In this document: positions 8,785 through 15,931 of the stretch, in pieces
How the letters are laid out: each line of letters begins with the position of its first letter
Position numbering within the stretch: the stretch's first letter is position 1
Assembly: GCA_019359285.1 (NCBI GenBank)
Contig: JAHHHQ010000045.1
Location: 108,294-172,293 of the forward strand
From: Nodosilinea sp. WJT8-NPBG4
GTDB lineage: Bacteria > Cyanobacteriota > Cyanobacteriia > Phormidesmidales > Phormidesmidaceae
Direction: 5' to 3'
Length of the DNA: 64,000 nt
Program-made: the position numbers and the translations under genes
The notes under the pieces: model-generated
What the model was told of the DNA's origin: nothing
The model's database searches: none
Seen by the model: only the letters and a program-made list of their open reading frames with translations

Positions 8785-9414
8785 ATGGAATATGTGTTGG
8801 CCCAGGCGGGGGTGGCGGTATTTGCCATCTCTGGGGTGCTGTCGGCGGCTCGGCAGCGCCTCGATATCTTTAGCATTGTGGTGGTGGGGCTATTGACGGC
8901 GATCGGCGGCGGCAAGCTGCGGGATGTGATTCTCGATGTGCCGGTGTTTTGGCTAGAGGATTTGACGGCCTTTTGGGTGGCCATGGCGGCCTCTGCGGCT
9001 ACCTTTGTCGGCATTCGCTTCATTCTCAAGCTGCCGCTGCGCCTGCTGTCATATTTAGACGCTATGGGTGTGGCTCTGTTTGCAGTGCAGGCGATCGACA
9101 AAACCCTGGCTTTTGGGCATCCAGCGGCGGTGGCGGTGGTCATGGGCCTGATTACCAGCATTGCCGGTGGCATTATTCGCGATGTGGTGACCCATCGGCC
9201 GACGCTGCTACTGTCGCGGGAGCTGTATGCGACCCCCATTGTGCTGGGCGGCATGCTCTACGTAGGGCTGCTGCACCTAATGCCCTCGCCTTTCTGCCGA
9301 TTGATTGCGATGGGAATGATTTTTGGCGTCCGCGCGATCGCCATTCGTTGGCAGCTATTTTTGCCCCTGCGGCTCACCCTCAAACTCGACTTAGATCAGG
9401 AGAGACGTCACTAA
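8785..9414 (+). CDS. TRIC-type cation channel family protein (YadS/UPF0126)
   Basis: A 209-residue membrane protein with two homologous halves of three spans each. Each half carries the family's glycine-rich kink: LLTAIGGGKLRDVIL in the first and ITSIAGGIIRDVVTH in the second, both ending in RD. This is the bacterial UPF0126 family, structurally related to eukaryotic trimeric intracellular cation channels; potassium-conducting trimers have been described for prokaryotic members. A TTG four codons upstream is in frame, but the ATG at 8785 gives the usual start just before the first span. The gene ends 17 bp from the convergent TetR gene. Confidence 0.88.
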   Translation: MEYVLAQAGVAVFAISGVLSAARQRLDIFSIVVVGLLTAIGGGKLRDVILDVPVFWLEDLTAFWVAMAASAATFVGIRFILKLPLRLLSYLDAMGVALFAVQAIDKTLAFGHPAAVAVVMGLITSIAGGIIRDVVTHRPTLLLSRELYATPIVLGGMLYVGLLHLMPSPFCRLIAMGMIFGVRAIAIRWQLFLPLRLTLKLDLDQERRH

Positions 9415-9431
9415 CGCTAGGTTGAAATCTC

Positions 9432-10025
9432 TCAGATTGGGTCTACCTGTGGATTCACTGAGCTGGGCTTTATTGGCGATCGCATTCCTTCTAAAAATGC
9501 CTTGACGCTCTGCTCGCCGCGCTGGGCGTTGCCAGTGGTCAGAAAGTCGAGGGTGGCCCCTTGAAACAGGTGAAACAGCGATCGCGCCACTGCTTCATCC
9601 CCCGTCAGCGCCGTTAGCGCCTCGACCCACTGCTGGGTTTCGCGCTCTAGAAACTGCTGAGTTTCGGTATCGCCTCGCATGGCCCGCAGGTTGAGATCCA
9701 TTGTCAGCTTCAGCCAGCCCTGCATCTCTGGGGTGGTAAATTGCTGCCACATCGCCAGCAGCGACTCAGCAACGGTATCGGTATCTGCGACAGCTGTGTT
9801 TTGCAGCGACAGCAGCTGTGCGCGCAGACGCACCTCTAACAGGGCGATCACCTGGCGCTCTAGCTCTTGCTTCGAGCCAAAGTGGTAGACCAGCATGCGC
9901 CCGCTGGTGCCAATGCGCTTGGCGATCGCGTTAATGCTAGAGTCCAGCGCGCCCGTCTCAATGGCTACCTCCAGGCACTTTTCGAGCAACTCAGCTTTCT
10001 TTTGGGGTTCGGTGGGGCGACTCAT
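9432..10025 (-). CDS. TetR/AcrR family transcriptional repressor
   Basis: A 197-residue one-component regulator. The N-terminal helix-turn-helix is clear: ALDSSINAIAKRIGTSGRMLVYHFGSKQEL matches the TetR pattern with the recognition helix around SGRMLVYHFGSK. The C-terminal 130 residues form the ligand-binding and dimerisation domain, whose ligand cannot be deduced. The ATG at 10025 is preferred: the open frame's upstream extension would translate operator DNA. The gene diverges from the small membrane protein gene at 10107 across two matching palindromes (10034-10084), so it very likely represses itself and that gene, the usual TetR arrangement. Confidence 0.9.
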   Translation of the reverse strand: MSRPTEPQKKAELLEKCLEVAIETGALDSSINAIAKRIGTSGRMLVYHFGSKQELERQVIALLEVRLRAQLLSLQNTAVADTDTVAESLLAMWQQFTTPEMQGWLKLTMDLNLRAMRGDTETQQFLERETQQWVEALTALTGDEAVARSLFHLFQGATLDFLTTGNAQRGEQSVKAFLEGMRSPIKPSSVNPQVDPI

Positions 10026-10033
10026 GTTGACAG

Positions 10034-10057
10034 TTAGCGTAATGACTATTACATTTA
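10034..10057. promoter_or_regulatory. TetR operator, half-degenerate copy
   Basis: GTAATGACTATTAC lies at 10039-10052 inside a 24-bp unit that differs from the perfect copy at 10061-10084 at a few outer positions. The two units are direct repeats with a 27-bp period. The site lies just upstream of the TetR start codon. Confidence 0.65.
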
Positions 10058-10060
10058 TCA

Positions 10061-10084
10061 TTAACGTAATGACTATTACGTTAA
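10061..10084. promoter_or_regulatory. TetR operator, perfect palindrome
   Basis: TTAACGTAAT at 10061-10070 and ATTACGTTAA at 10075-10084 are perfect 10-bp inverted arms around a GACT spacer. It sits 22 bp before the start of the divergent membrane gene. Size, symmetry and position fit a TetR dimer site. Confidence 0.75.
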
Positions 10085-10106
10085 CATCGTTTCACAGGTA
10101 ATCACC

Positions 10107-10541
10107 ATGAACACAAAAGATCGCTTAAGCCTCGTGTTGGTTGGATTTGGCATCTGGGCGGCGGCCACCGTAGCCTATCGGCAGGTGGGCTCAATTTTCT
10201 TTGAGCGCTCGGTGATGGAATACTGGCTTAACGTTGTCAGCACGGGCGGGCTATACACGCTGGTCTTTGTCGGATTGATGCGGTGGCGGCGCATTGAAGC
10301 CAAAGACTGGTTGCAGGGCGCAATCTGCATCGTGTTACCTGGAATGTTAGGAGAAATTCCCGTTTTGGCGGGCTTTGCCGGCTTGATGAGCAACATGCAG
10401 CCTGAAACCGCCGGACGCTACGCGGCGTTCTTATTTTCTGGGTACTCGATCTTGCTGGGCTTTGCCTGGTTTATGGCAACCAGGGGGATGCGACTCTCCT
10501 CCAGAGAGGCTTCGCCAACGCCCTCTAAGGTCGGTCTTTGA
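10107..10541 (+). CDS. Four-span membrane protein, DUF5367-like
   Basis: A 144-residue protein with four predicted spans (about 8-25, 43-63, 70-95, 109-128). It resembles the small DUF5367 family, whose function is unknown; the family name is given from general pattern only. It faces the TetR gene and starts right after the operator pair, so it is the probable target of that repressor. The last residues (SPTPSKVGL) and the TGA stop at 10539-10541 lie inside a copy of a short dispersed repeat (10520-10547), so the original C-terminus was probably different. A role in export or stress resistance would fit the regulator but is not shown. Confidence 0.7.
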   Translation: MNTKDRLSLVLVGFGIWAAATVAYRQVGSIFFERSVMEYWLNVVSTGGLYTLVFVGLMRWRRIEAKDWLQGAICIVLPGMLGEIPVLAGFAGLMSNMQPETAGRYAAFLFSGYSILLGFAWFMATRGMRLSSREASPTPSKVGL

Positions 10542-10547
10542 TCATCG
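10520..10547 (+). repeat. ~30-bp HIP1-associated repeat, copy 1
   Basis: GCCCTC...GGTCTTTGATCATCG matches the copy at 43176-43207 (GCCCTC...GGTCTTTGACCATCG); both are followed by CTTGC. The left inverted end is not conserved here. The repeat carries the TGA stop codon of the membrane gene that starts at 10107. Confidence 0.6.
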
Positions 10548-10616
10548 CTTGCCCCTGCACGGTTGTGCTAGACCAACTGCTCGTCTCGGTAGGGTGCTGC
10601 TTGCCATTTAATCCTT

Positions 10617-10647
10617 GGTAGGGACATTGCAGCGCGATGCCCCTACC
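10617..10647. repeat. GTAGGGGC-type palindromic repeat
   Basis: GGTAGGGACAT at 10617-10627 pairs with ATGCCCCTACC at 10637-10647 with one G-T wobble. It belongs to the same GTAGGGGCxx hairpin type as the elements at 60175-60248. Confidence 0.5.
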
Positions 10648-10725
10648 GCAACCTTCTGATGAGCAATTCCATTGCCATCGGTCCTGGCGATTCGATGCCT
10701 TACTGCCCCATCTCGAACCATCACC

Positions 10726-11181
10726 ATGCCAATAGCAGAGTACGTCACTAAAGCCCTGACAACGTGGTCAGTAGGATTCCTTCCCTACGCTGAAGTTTAT
10801 GCGGCCGTTGTAGCGGGTATGGCCCTCGGATTAGATGCAGTCTCAGCGGTGTTTTGGGGAGTGTTGGGTAATTTCATGCCCATTCCACTCCTGCTGTGGG
10901 GCTACGATCGCCTCATGCAGATTCCTCAACCGCGCGCTTGGCTACTGCGCCTCCAGAAACGCGGTGGGCAGCGCGTCAGTCAGGCTTTTAAGCGCTACGG
11001 TGTCTGGTTTCTCATCCCCATGACACCCCTTTTAGGAAGTTGGACAGTAGCCATTGTTGGCCCGCTTACTGGCATTGCACCCCGGCAACTTTTAGTCTTT
11101 TCACTCATTGGCATCACGCTGTATGGCGCTGCAACAGCTGTGGTCATAACCACCGGCATGAGCTGGTTTTCAGCCCCTTAG
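10726..11181 (+). CDS. Small multidrug-export-like membrane protein
   Basis: A 151-residue protein with about four spans that resembles the Sm_multidrug_ex family (PF06695 type). Family marks include FLPYAEVYAAVVAGMALGLD near the start, the WGVLGNFMPIPLLLW segment, and a second half in which a basic stretch (RLQKRGGQRVSQAFKRYG) precedes FLIPMTPLLGSW. The family name comes from early export observations and actual transport has not been well shown. The ATG at 10726 starts MPIAEYVTKAL; an 18-codon longer form is less likely. The gene follows the TetR-controlled gene by 184 bp with a repeat between, so co-regulation is uncertain. Confidence 0.72.
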   Translation: MPIAEYVTKALTTWSVGFLPYAEVYAAVVAGMALGLDAVSAVFWGVLGNFMPIPLLLWGYDRLMQIPQPRAWLLRLQKRGGQRVSQAFKRYGVWFLIPMTPLLGSWTVAIVGPLTGIAPRQLLVFSLIGITLYGAATAVVITTGMSWFSAP

Positions 11182-11287
11182 TTTTTAAGCATCAACCCTA
11201 GGGTTTGGCTCAAGATCGCCGTTTGAGGCTGCCGCTTTTGGCTGGCCCGATTTGTTTTGCCAATTTTAGATATTTAGGAGATGTATT

Positions 11288-12400
11288 GTGCAAAATTCCG
11301 AACTTTCTAGCAATCCGTTTGCGTGGTATGCCGAAATGCGCCGTGACAGGCCGATCTTTTACGACCCAGCGCATCAAAGCTGGATGGTGTTTCGCTACGG
11401 CGATGTCAAGCAGGTCTTTTCTGACTGGAAAACATTTTCGTCTAAAATTCCCCAGCCGCCCGAGCAAACTGACTTAACCGAAAGCCTGAATTTTACTGAT
11501 CCACCAAAGCATAGAACGCTGCGATCGCTTGTGGCCCAAGTCTTCACCGCTCGACGAGTGGATGCCCTAGCTCCCCGCATGGCGCAAATTACCCACGAGT
11601 TGATTGACGCAGTGCAGCATCAAGGTGAGATGGATTTTATGCACGATTTAGCGATTCCGCTGCCGGTGATTGTAATTGCCGAAATTTTGGGCGTGCCGGT
11701 GAGCGATCGCAACGACTTCAAACGCTGGTCAGACGGCATTGTGGTCTACGACGGGGCCGCACTAACGGCCATGGCCGACTACTTTCGGCACCTGCTAGCC
11801 GAGCGACGCCAACATCCAGGCCAAGATTTGATCAGCGATTTAATTGCCGCCCAAGAAGCGGGCGAGACCCTCTCAGCCCAAGAACTCGTAGATTTTTGCA
11901 TCGTGCTGCTCGTGGGCGGCAACGAGACCACTACAAATCTCTTGGGCAATGCCATGCTCTGTTTTAACGACCATCCAGAGGCCTTCACCCAGCTCAAACA
12001 AGATCCTCAACTGCTGCCGAGGGCGATCGAAGAAGTCTTGCGTTATCGATCACCAGTGCAGGCGATGGCGCGGTTCACTAAAGTTGAAACTCAGCTCAAT
12101 GGGCAGACCATTCCAGCCGGAAAAATGGTCACCGTTTGGATGGGTGCAGCTAATCGAGACGAGGCTCAGTTTGAGCACGCCGACGCGTTTGTAATCGATC
12201 GCGACCCCAACCCTCACCTAGCCTTTGGCAATGGCATTCATTTTTGTTTAGGTGCGCCGTTGGCTAGATTGGAGGCGAAGATTGTTCTAAGTGCAGTGCT
12301 AGAACGGCTGCCCAATCTCCGCATTGCGCCCAACAGAGAACTGGAGTTTATTCCCTCTGTCGAAATGCATGGCGTTAAATCTTTGCCAGTGTTGTTTTAA
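11288..12400 (+). CDS. Cytochrome P450, soluble bacterial class
   Basis: A 370-residue haem monooxygenase without a membrane anchor. The signature elements are present: I-helix G210GNETT215 with the oxygen-activating acid/alcohol pair, E249VLR252 in the K-helix, and the haem-binding loop FGNGIHFC320LG with C320 as the axial thiolate. Overall it is closest in style to CYP107-like bacterial P450s, which hydroxylate small lipophilic compounds; the substrate is unknown. The start is GTG at 11288, with AGGAG seven bases upstream; an ATG at 11281 is out of frame. No ferredoxin or reductase gene is adjacent, so it must use shared photosynthetic or cellular ferredoxins. Confidence 0.92.
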   Translation: MQNSELSSNPFAWYAEMRRDRPIFYDPAHQSWMVFRYGDVKQVFSDWKTFSSKIPQPPEQTDLTESLNFTDPPKHRTLRSLVAQVFTARRVDALAPRMAQITHELIDAVQHQGEMDFMHDLAIPLPVIVIAEILGVPVSDRNDFKRWSDGIVVYDGAALTAMADYFRHLLAERRQHPGQDLISDLIAAQEAGETLSAQELVDFCIVLLVGGNETTTNLLGNAMLCFNDHPEAFTQLKQDPQLLPRAIEEVLRYRSPVQAMARFTKVETQLNGQTIPAGKMVTVWMGAANRDEAQFEHADAFVIDRDPNPHLAFGNGIHFCLGAPLARLEAKIVLSAVLERLPNLRIAPNRELEFIPSVEMHGVKSLPVLF

Positions 12401-12500
12401 TCAGTTGTGTAGAGATAATGCTTTGCCTCTATCAGAGCATCAATCCTGCCGATCTACTTCCTGGCTAAACTGAGAAGCAACACCCCTACCGCCCTAGGCC

Positions 12501-12788
12501 ATGCAAAACACCGCTCTGGCACCCCTGGTCGAACACATTACCCAGCAGCTTGGCACCCTCTCAGAAGCGGAACTGCGCACCATCCAAGACTTTGTCGATT
12601 ATCTGATCTGGAAGCACCACGGCGACGCTGTGCAGCCCCTGGCCAAGCGATCCGCCGAAGCACGATCGATCGAGCGCATCCCAGACCTCGACGACCCCAC
12701 CCAGTGGGTAACGGTAATCGACGAAGGCGAAGAGGTTGATGAAGACGCGCTCAACCGTTGGTTAGAAGCCCGTGGCTACCAGAATTAG
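12501..12788 (+). CDS. Antitoxin-like small protein
   Basis: A 95-residue acidic protein. Residues 18-40 (LSEAELRTIQDFVDYLIWKH) match the short helical DUF2281-like segment often found in cyanobacterial antitoxins, and the C-terminal half is strongly acidic (IDEGEEVDEDALNRWLEARG), as expected for a toxin-wrapping tail. The following RelE/ParE-like gene begins inside this one, overlapping by 17 bp, which is the usual antitoxin-first arrangement with translational coupling. The upstream 100 bp has no obvious palindrome to name as operator. The antitoxin role is inferred from order, overlap and charge rather than from a precise family match. Confidence 0.65.
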   Translation: MQNTALAPLVEHITQQLGTLSEAELRTIQDFVDYLIWKHHGDAVQPLAKRSAEARSIERIPDLDDPTQWVTVIDEGEEVDEDALNRWLEARGYQN

Positions 12789-13098
12789 ATACAAGGTTCA
12801 GCTGCATCAGAGGGTGACGCGGGAGGATGCTCTGGATCTGCCTGCGCTGCTGCGGGAAGATTTGCCTCGCTACCAACAGATTCTCGCCTTAGACCCCTAC
12901 AAAACCCGTAAGGTGCCTAGTCATAGGCTAAAGGGAGAACTGACAGGATACCGAGCATTGGAAATTAACTGGAATGGAGTGGCCTATCGCCTGGTTTATC
13001 GCATCTATGACACGCCTTCCCCAAGGCGCGTGCTGGTGCTGAGCTTTGCCGAGCATGACCCCGCCTACGAGAGAGCGATCGCCCGTAAAGACCTGTAA
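12772..13098 (+). CDS. RelE/ParE superfamily toxin-like protein
   Basis: A 108-residue basic protein beginning with GTG at 12772. The C-terminal half follows the RelE/ParE core: KVPSHRLKGELTGYRALEINWNGVAYRLVYRI, then a strand VLVLSFAEHDPAYERA, which places the conserved arginine and aromatic residues of the fold's central sheet and its closing helix. Members either cleave mRNA on the ribosome or inhibit gyrase; which applies here cannot be told. It overlaps the preceding antitoxin-like gene. An unusually long N-terminus (EDALDLPALLREDLPRYQQI) precedes the core domain. Confidence 0.75.
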   Translation: MATRIRYKVQLHQRVTREDALDLPALLREDLPRYQQILALDPYKTRKVPSHRLKGELTGYRALEINWNGVAYRLVYRIYDTPSPRRVLVLSFAEHDPAYERAIARKDL

Positions 13099-13171
13099 CC
13101 TAGCATGCCATTACCCTGGAGCCGTCTAAATCCTAGGCCATAATAGGGCCAGCTTTGGACTCTCCCCTGCA

Positions 13172-13765
13172 ATGGCCGACCTGACCCACCGCACCGATTC
13201 TCTCGCCTGGCAAATTCGCCAGGGAGGGCAGAACGTGGCGGAATGGTTTGAGTACCAGTTTTCTCAGGTCGATATTGACCAGCCCGAGGTGCCCAATTGG
13301 GGCTGGCTCGGTCCGTTAGCCGAGGGGCTATTTTGGCTGGCGATCGCAGCCCTGGCCCTCTGGACGGGCTGGCTGCTCTACCGCGCCACTCTGGCCTATC
13401 TCAACTACCGGCAGCAGCGGGTGAAAACAAGCGCAACCCAGTTCTCTACCCCCACCGAGGCCGCCCTCAAGCAGGCAGCCCACTGGTGGCGTGAGGCTCA
13501 GCGGCTAGCCCAGCAGGGCGACTATCTTGGAGCCTGCAAGGCGCTGTATATGGCGGGTTTAGCACGGCTCAACGATACCGAGCGGGTGCTCTACCGCGCC
13601 AGCCGCACCGATGGCGAATACCTCGACTGCATCGCTACTGACCCTAGCCGCCCCTATGAACTGCTGATACGCACCCATGAGCGCATCACCTACGGCGAGG
13701 CCCTGGCAACGGAGGAAACCTACCAGCGCTGCCGCCGCGCCTACCAGGAGATCGCCCAGTCGTGA
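13172..13765 (+). CDS. DUF4129 domain membrane protein
   Basis: First gene of a four-gene overlapping operon. The 197-residue protein has a soluble N-terminus, one span at about 48-72 (GLFWLAIAALALWTGWLLYRA) and a C-terminal DUF4129 helical domain (about 95-195) with TEAALKQAAHWWREAQRLAQQGDY and YRRCRRAYQE-like closing helix (here YQRCRRAYQEIA). DUF4129 proteins occur next to MoxR ATPases and DUF58 proteins and are thought to belong to the same envelope-associated machinery. The stop overlaps the next gene's GTG by four bases, implying coupled translation. Confidence 0.85.
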   Translation: MADLTHRTDSLAWQIRQGGQNVAEWFEYQFSQVDIDQPEVPNWGWLGPLAEGLFWLAIAALALWTGWLLYRATLAYLNYRQQRVKTSATQFSTPTEAALKQAAHWWREAQRLAQQGDYLGACKALYMAGLARLNDTERVLYRASRTDGEYLDCIATDPSRPYELLIRTHERITYGEALATEETYQRCRRAYQEIAQS

Positions 13766-14964
13766 CGCGATCGCTCCCCCTCAACCGCCGCAGGCTGATT
13801 TTGGCATTGCTGGCCCTGGCGCTGCTGCTGGGGCTGATGCTAGTTAGCGCCCCCGCCACCAGCTATTCAGATAGCGGCTCGACCTGGCACCGAGGCCCAG
13901 CAGGCTATAGCGCCTGGTACGACTCCTTAGAACAGCAGGGCGTCACCGTGCAGCGTTGGCAGCGCCCGGTGGAGGATTTGCTCCAGCAGCTCGGGGAGGC
14001 TGAGGATGCCACTGTCACCCTAATTCAAGATCGGTCGGCCATTCCCGAAACCTTGGTAGCTGTACTGCCAGGGTTTATCGACGAGTCAGGTCTATCGGCC
14101 CTGCTACCCTGGATGCCCGATTGGATAGAAGCCGGTCATCGGCTGGTGGTACTGGGCGTTAAGTTTCCGGCGACTGCCGCCCCATTCTCCCAAACCCTGA
14201 CCAGCCTCGCTGGTCAGGTCAAAATTGACACTCGCCGCCGCTACAGCCAGGGGCCAAAGTTGGGCGTTGGCCTAGAAGACGAGTATGGGGCGGTGGTCTG
14301 GCAGCAGGCCTTTGGATCGGGCCAGGTGACGATGGTGGCCACGCCCCACCTAGCCGCCAACGCCTACGCCAACCAGCCGGGAAATTTTGCCCTGGTGACG
14401 GAGCTGGTGAAGAGCTCGGGCGGGCGGGTGTGGGTCGATGAGTACCTGCATGGCTACCGAGATGAGGAGGCGATCGCCAGAGAGGTCGGCAGCGACGACG
14501 CTAGCTGGCTCAACTACCTGGCTCGCACACCCCTGGCCATTGTGGTGCTTCAAGCCCTGGCGGTAACATTGCTGACGCTGCTAGCCTTCAACCGCAGGCT
14601 GGGTCAGCGGCGAACCCTGCTAGCTGCCCCGATAGACAACAGTCGAGCCTACATTCAAGCTCTGGCTGGGGTGCTGCACAAGGCGGGCAGCCACGACTTT
14701 GTGGTGCAGACCCTGAGCCAGGCCGAGCGCATTCGCCTGCAAAAATCGCTGGGACTGGGGAATACACTGCTGCCGGTAGAACAGCTGCAAACGGCCTGGA
14801 ATGCGCAGACGAACCTGCCCGTCACCGATCTGGCGGCGATTCTGAATCCCCCTACTCTCAGGGGCGAAAGGCAGCTGCGCGACTGGCTCAAGCGGTTACA
14901 ATCCCTTCATTACCCCGGCAACACCACAGGAGACACCAACGGGCATGACCGAGCGACCCAGTGA
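13762..14964 (+). CDS. DUF4350 domain membrane protein
   Basis: Second gene of the MoxR-type operon, starting with GTG at 13762 inside the end of the previous gene. The 400-residue product has an N-terminal span (LILALLALALLLGLMLVSAP), a periplasmic domain of about 230 residues with a DUF4350-like alpha/beta pattern (GYSAWYDSLEQQGVTVQRW; HRLVVLGVKFPAT; MVATPHLAANAYANQPGNFAL), then a second span near 252-275 and a cytoplasmic tail. DUF4350 recalls a GATase-like fold without catalytic residues. It overlaps the MoxR gene by 20 bp. Function is unknown beyond its fixed association with MoxR and DUF58. Confidence 0.82.
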   Translation: MTRSLPLNRRRLILALLALALLLGLMLVSAPATSYSDSGSTWHRGPAGYSAWYDSLEQQGVTVQRWQRPVEDLLQQLGEAEDATVTLIQDRSAIPETLVAVLPGFIDESGLSALLPWMPDWIEAGHRLVVLGVKFPATAAPFSQTLTSLAGQVKIDTRRRYSQGPKLGVGLEDEYGAVVWQQAFGSGQVTMVATPHLAANAYANQPGNFALVTELVKSSGGRVWVDEYLHGYRDEEAIAREVGSDDASWLNYLARTPLAIVVLQALAVTLLTLLAFNRRLGQRRTLLAAPIDNSRAYIQALAGVLHKAGSHDFVVQTLSQAERIRLQKSLGLGNTLLPVEQLQTAWNAQTNLPVTDLAAILNPPTLRGERQLRDWLKRLQSLHYPGNTTGDTNGHDRATQ

Positions 14965-15931
14965 GCGCCAGAACAAGCAACAGAATGACCTACAGGCGGC
15001 GATCGCACGCATCGGCAAAACCCTCAGCGGCGTGGTGGTAGGGCAAGAACCCCTGGTGCAAGAGCTGTTGGTGGCCCTGCTGGCAGGGGGCCACGTCATT
15101 CTTGAAGGCGTGCCGGGCACCGGCAAAACCCTGATGGTGCGCGCCCTGTCGCGGCTGATCCAGGCCGATTTTGGCCGCATTCAGCTCACCCCCGACATTC
15201 TGCCGTCGGATATTTCGGGCACCAACGTCTTTGACCTGACCAGCCGCACCTTCACCCTCAAAAAAGGCCCGGTTTTTACGCAAGTCCTTTTGGCAGACGA
15301 GATCAACCGCACTCCGCCCAAAACCCAGTCGGCCCTGCTCGAGGCCATGGAAGAACAGCAGGTGACGCTGGATGGCACCAGTCATCCTTTACCGGACCTA
15401 TTTTGGGTGGTGGCCACCCAGAACCCGCTGGAGTTTGAGGGCACCTATCCCCTGCCCGAAGCCCAGCTCGATCGCTTTCTGTTTAAGCTCGTGGTCGGCT
15501 ACCCCGCCCCAGCGGCAGAAAAGCAAATGCTGATTAATGCCCAGGCCGGGTTTGAAGCCAAACGGCTAGATGTTGGCCAACTCAAACCGATCGCCGCCGC
15601 CAACCACATTCTCGCCGCCCGCCATGCCGTCAAAGCCGTGACCGTGCAGGAAAACATCCTCGACTACCTGCTGGCCCTGGCCCACAAAACCCGCCAGCAC
15701 GCTGACCTGGAGCTAGGCACCTCTCCCCGCTCCACCGTGCAGTGGCTAGCCGCCAGCAAAGCCCACGCCTGGATCAATGGACAAGAATTTGTCACCCCCG
15801 ACAATGTGAAGGCCGTGGCCATGCCCTTGCTGCGCCATCGGCTAATCCTGGGGGCCGAGGCCCAATTGGATGGGTTGACCTGCGATCGCGTCATCCAGGG
15901 CGTGCTCGACAGCGTGGCGGTGCCCCGCTAA
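14945..15931 (+). CDS. MoxR-type AAA+ ATPase
   Basis: A 328-residue AAA+ chaperone of the MoxR/RavA class. Walker A is GVPGTGKT (55-62), Walker B is LLADEINR (115-122), sensor 1 lies in [24 protein letters not shown], and the C-terminal lid has the SPRSTVQW sensor-2 motif (PRS). MoxR proteins help metal insertion or assembly of protein complexes, usually working with VWA or DUF58 partners; here DUF58 follows with a one-base overlap (TAATG at 15929-15933). All four genes are in one orientation with overlaps of 4, 20 and 1 bp, so the products are probably made in fixed proportion. Confidence 0.93.
   Translation: MTERPSERQNKQQNDLQAAIARIGKTLSGVVVGQEPLVQELLVALLAGGHVILEGVPGTGKTLMVRALSRLIQADFGRIQLTPDILPSDISGTNVFDLTSRTFTLKKGPVFTQVLLADEINRTPPKTQSALLEAMEEQQVTLDGTSHPLPDLFWVVATQNPLEFEGTYPLPEAQLDRFLFKLVVGYPAPAAEKQMLINAQAGFEAKRLDVGQLKPIAAANHILAARHAVKAVTVQENILDYLLALAHKTRQHADLELGTSPRSTVQWLAASKAHAWINGQEFVTPDNVKAVAMPLLRHRLILGAEAQLDGLTCDRVIQGVLDSVAVPR

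Noticed and set aside
15742..15930. Longer N-terminus for the DUF58 protein
   Set aside because: The extra 63 codons lie in another frame of MoxR; the ATG that overlaps the MoxR stop fits the family start.
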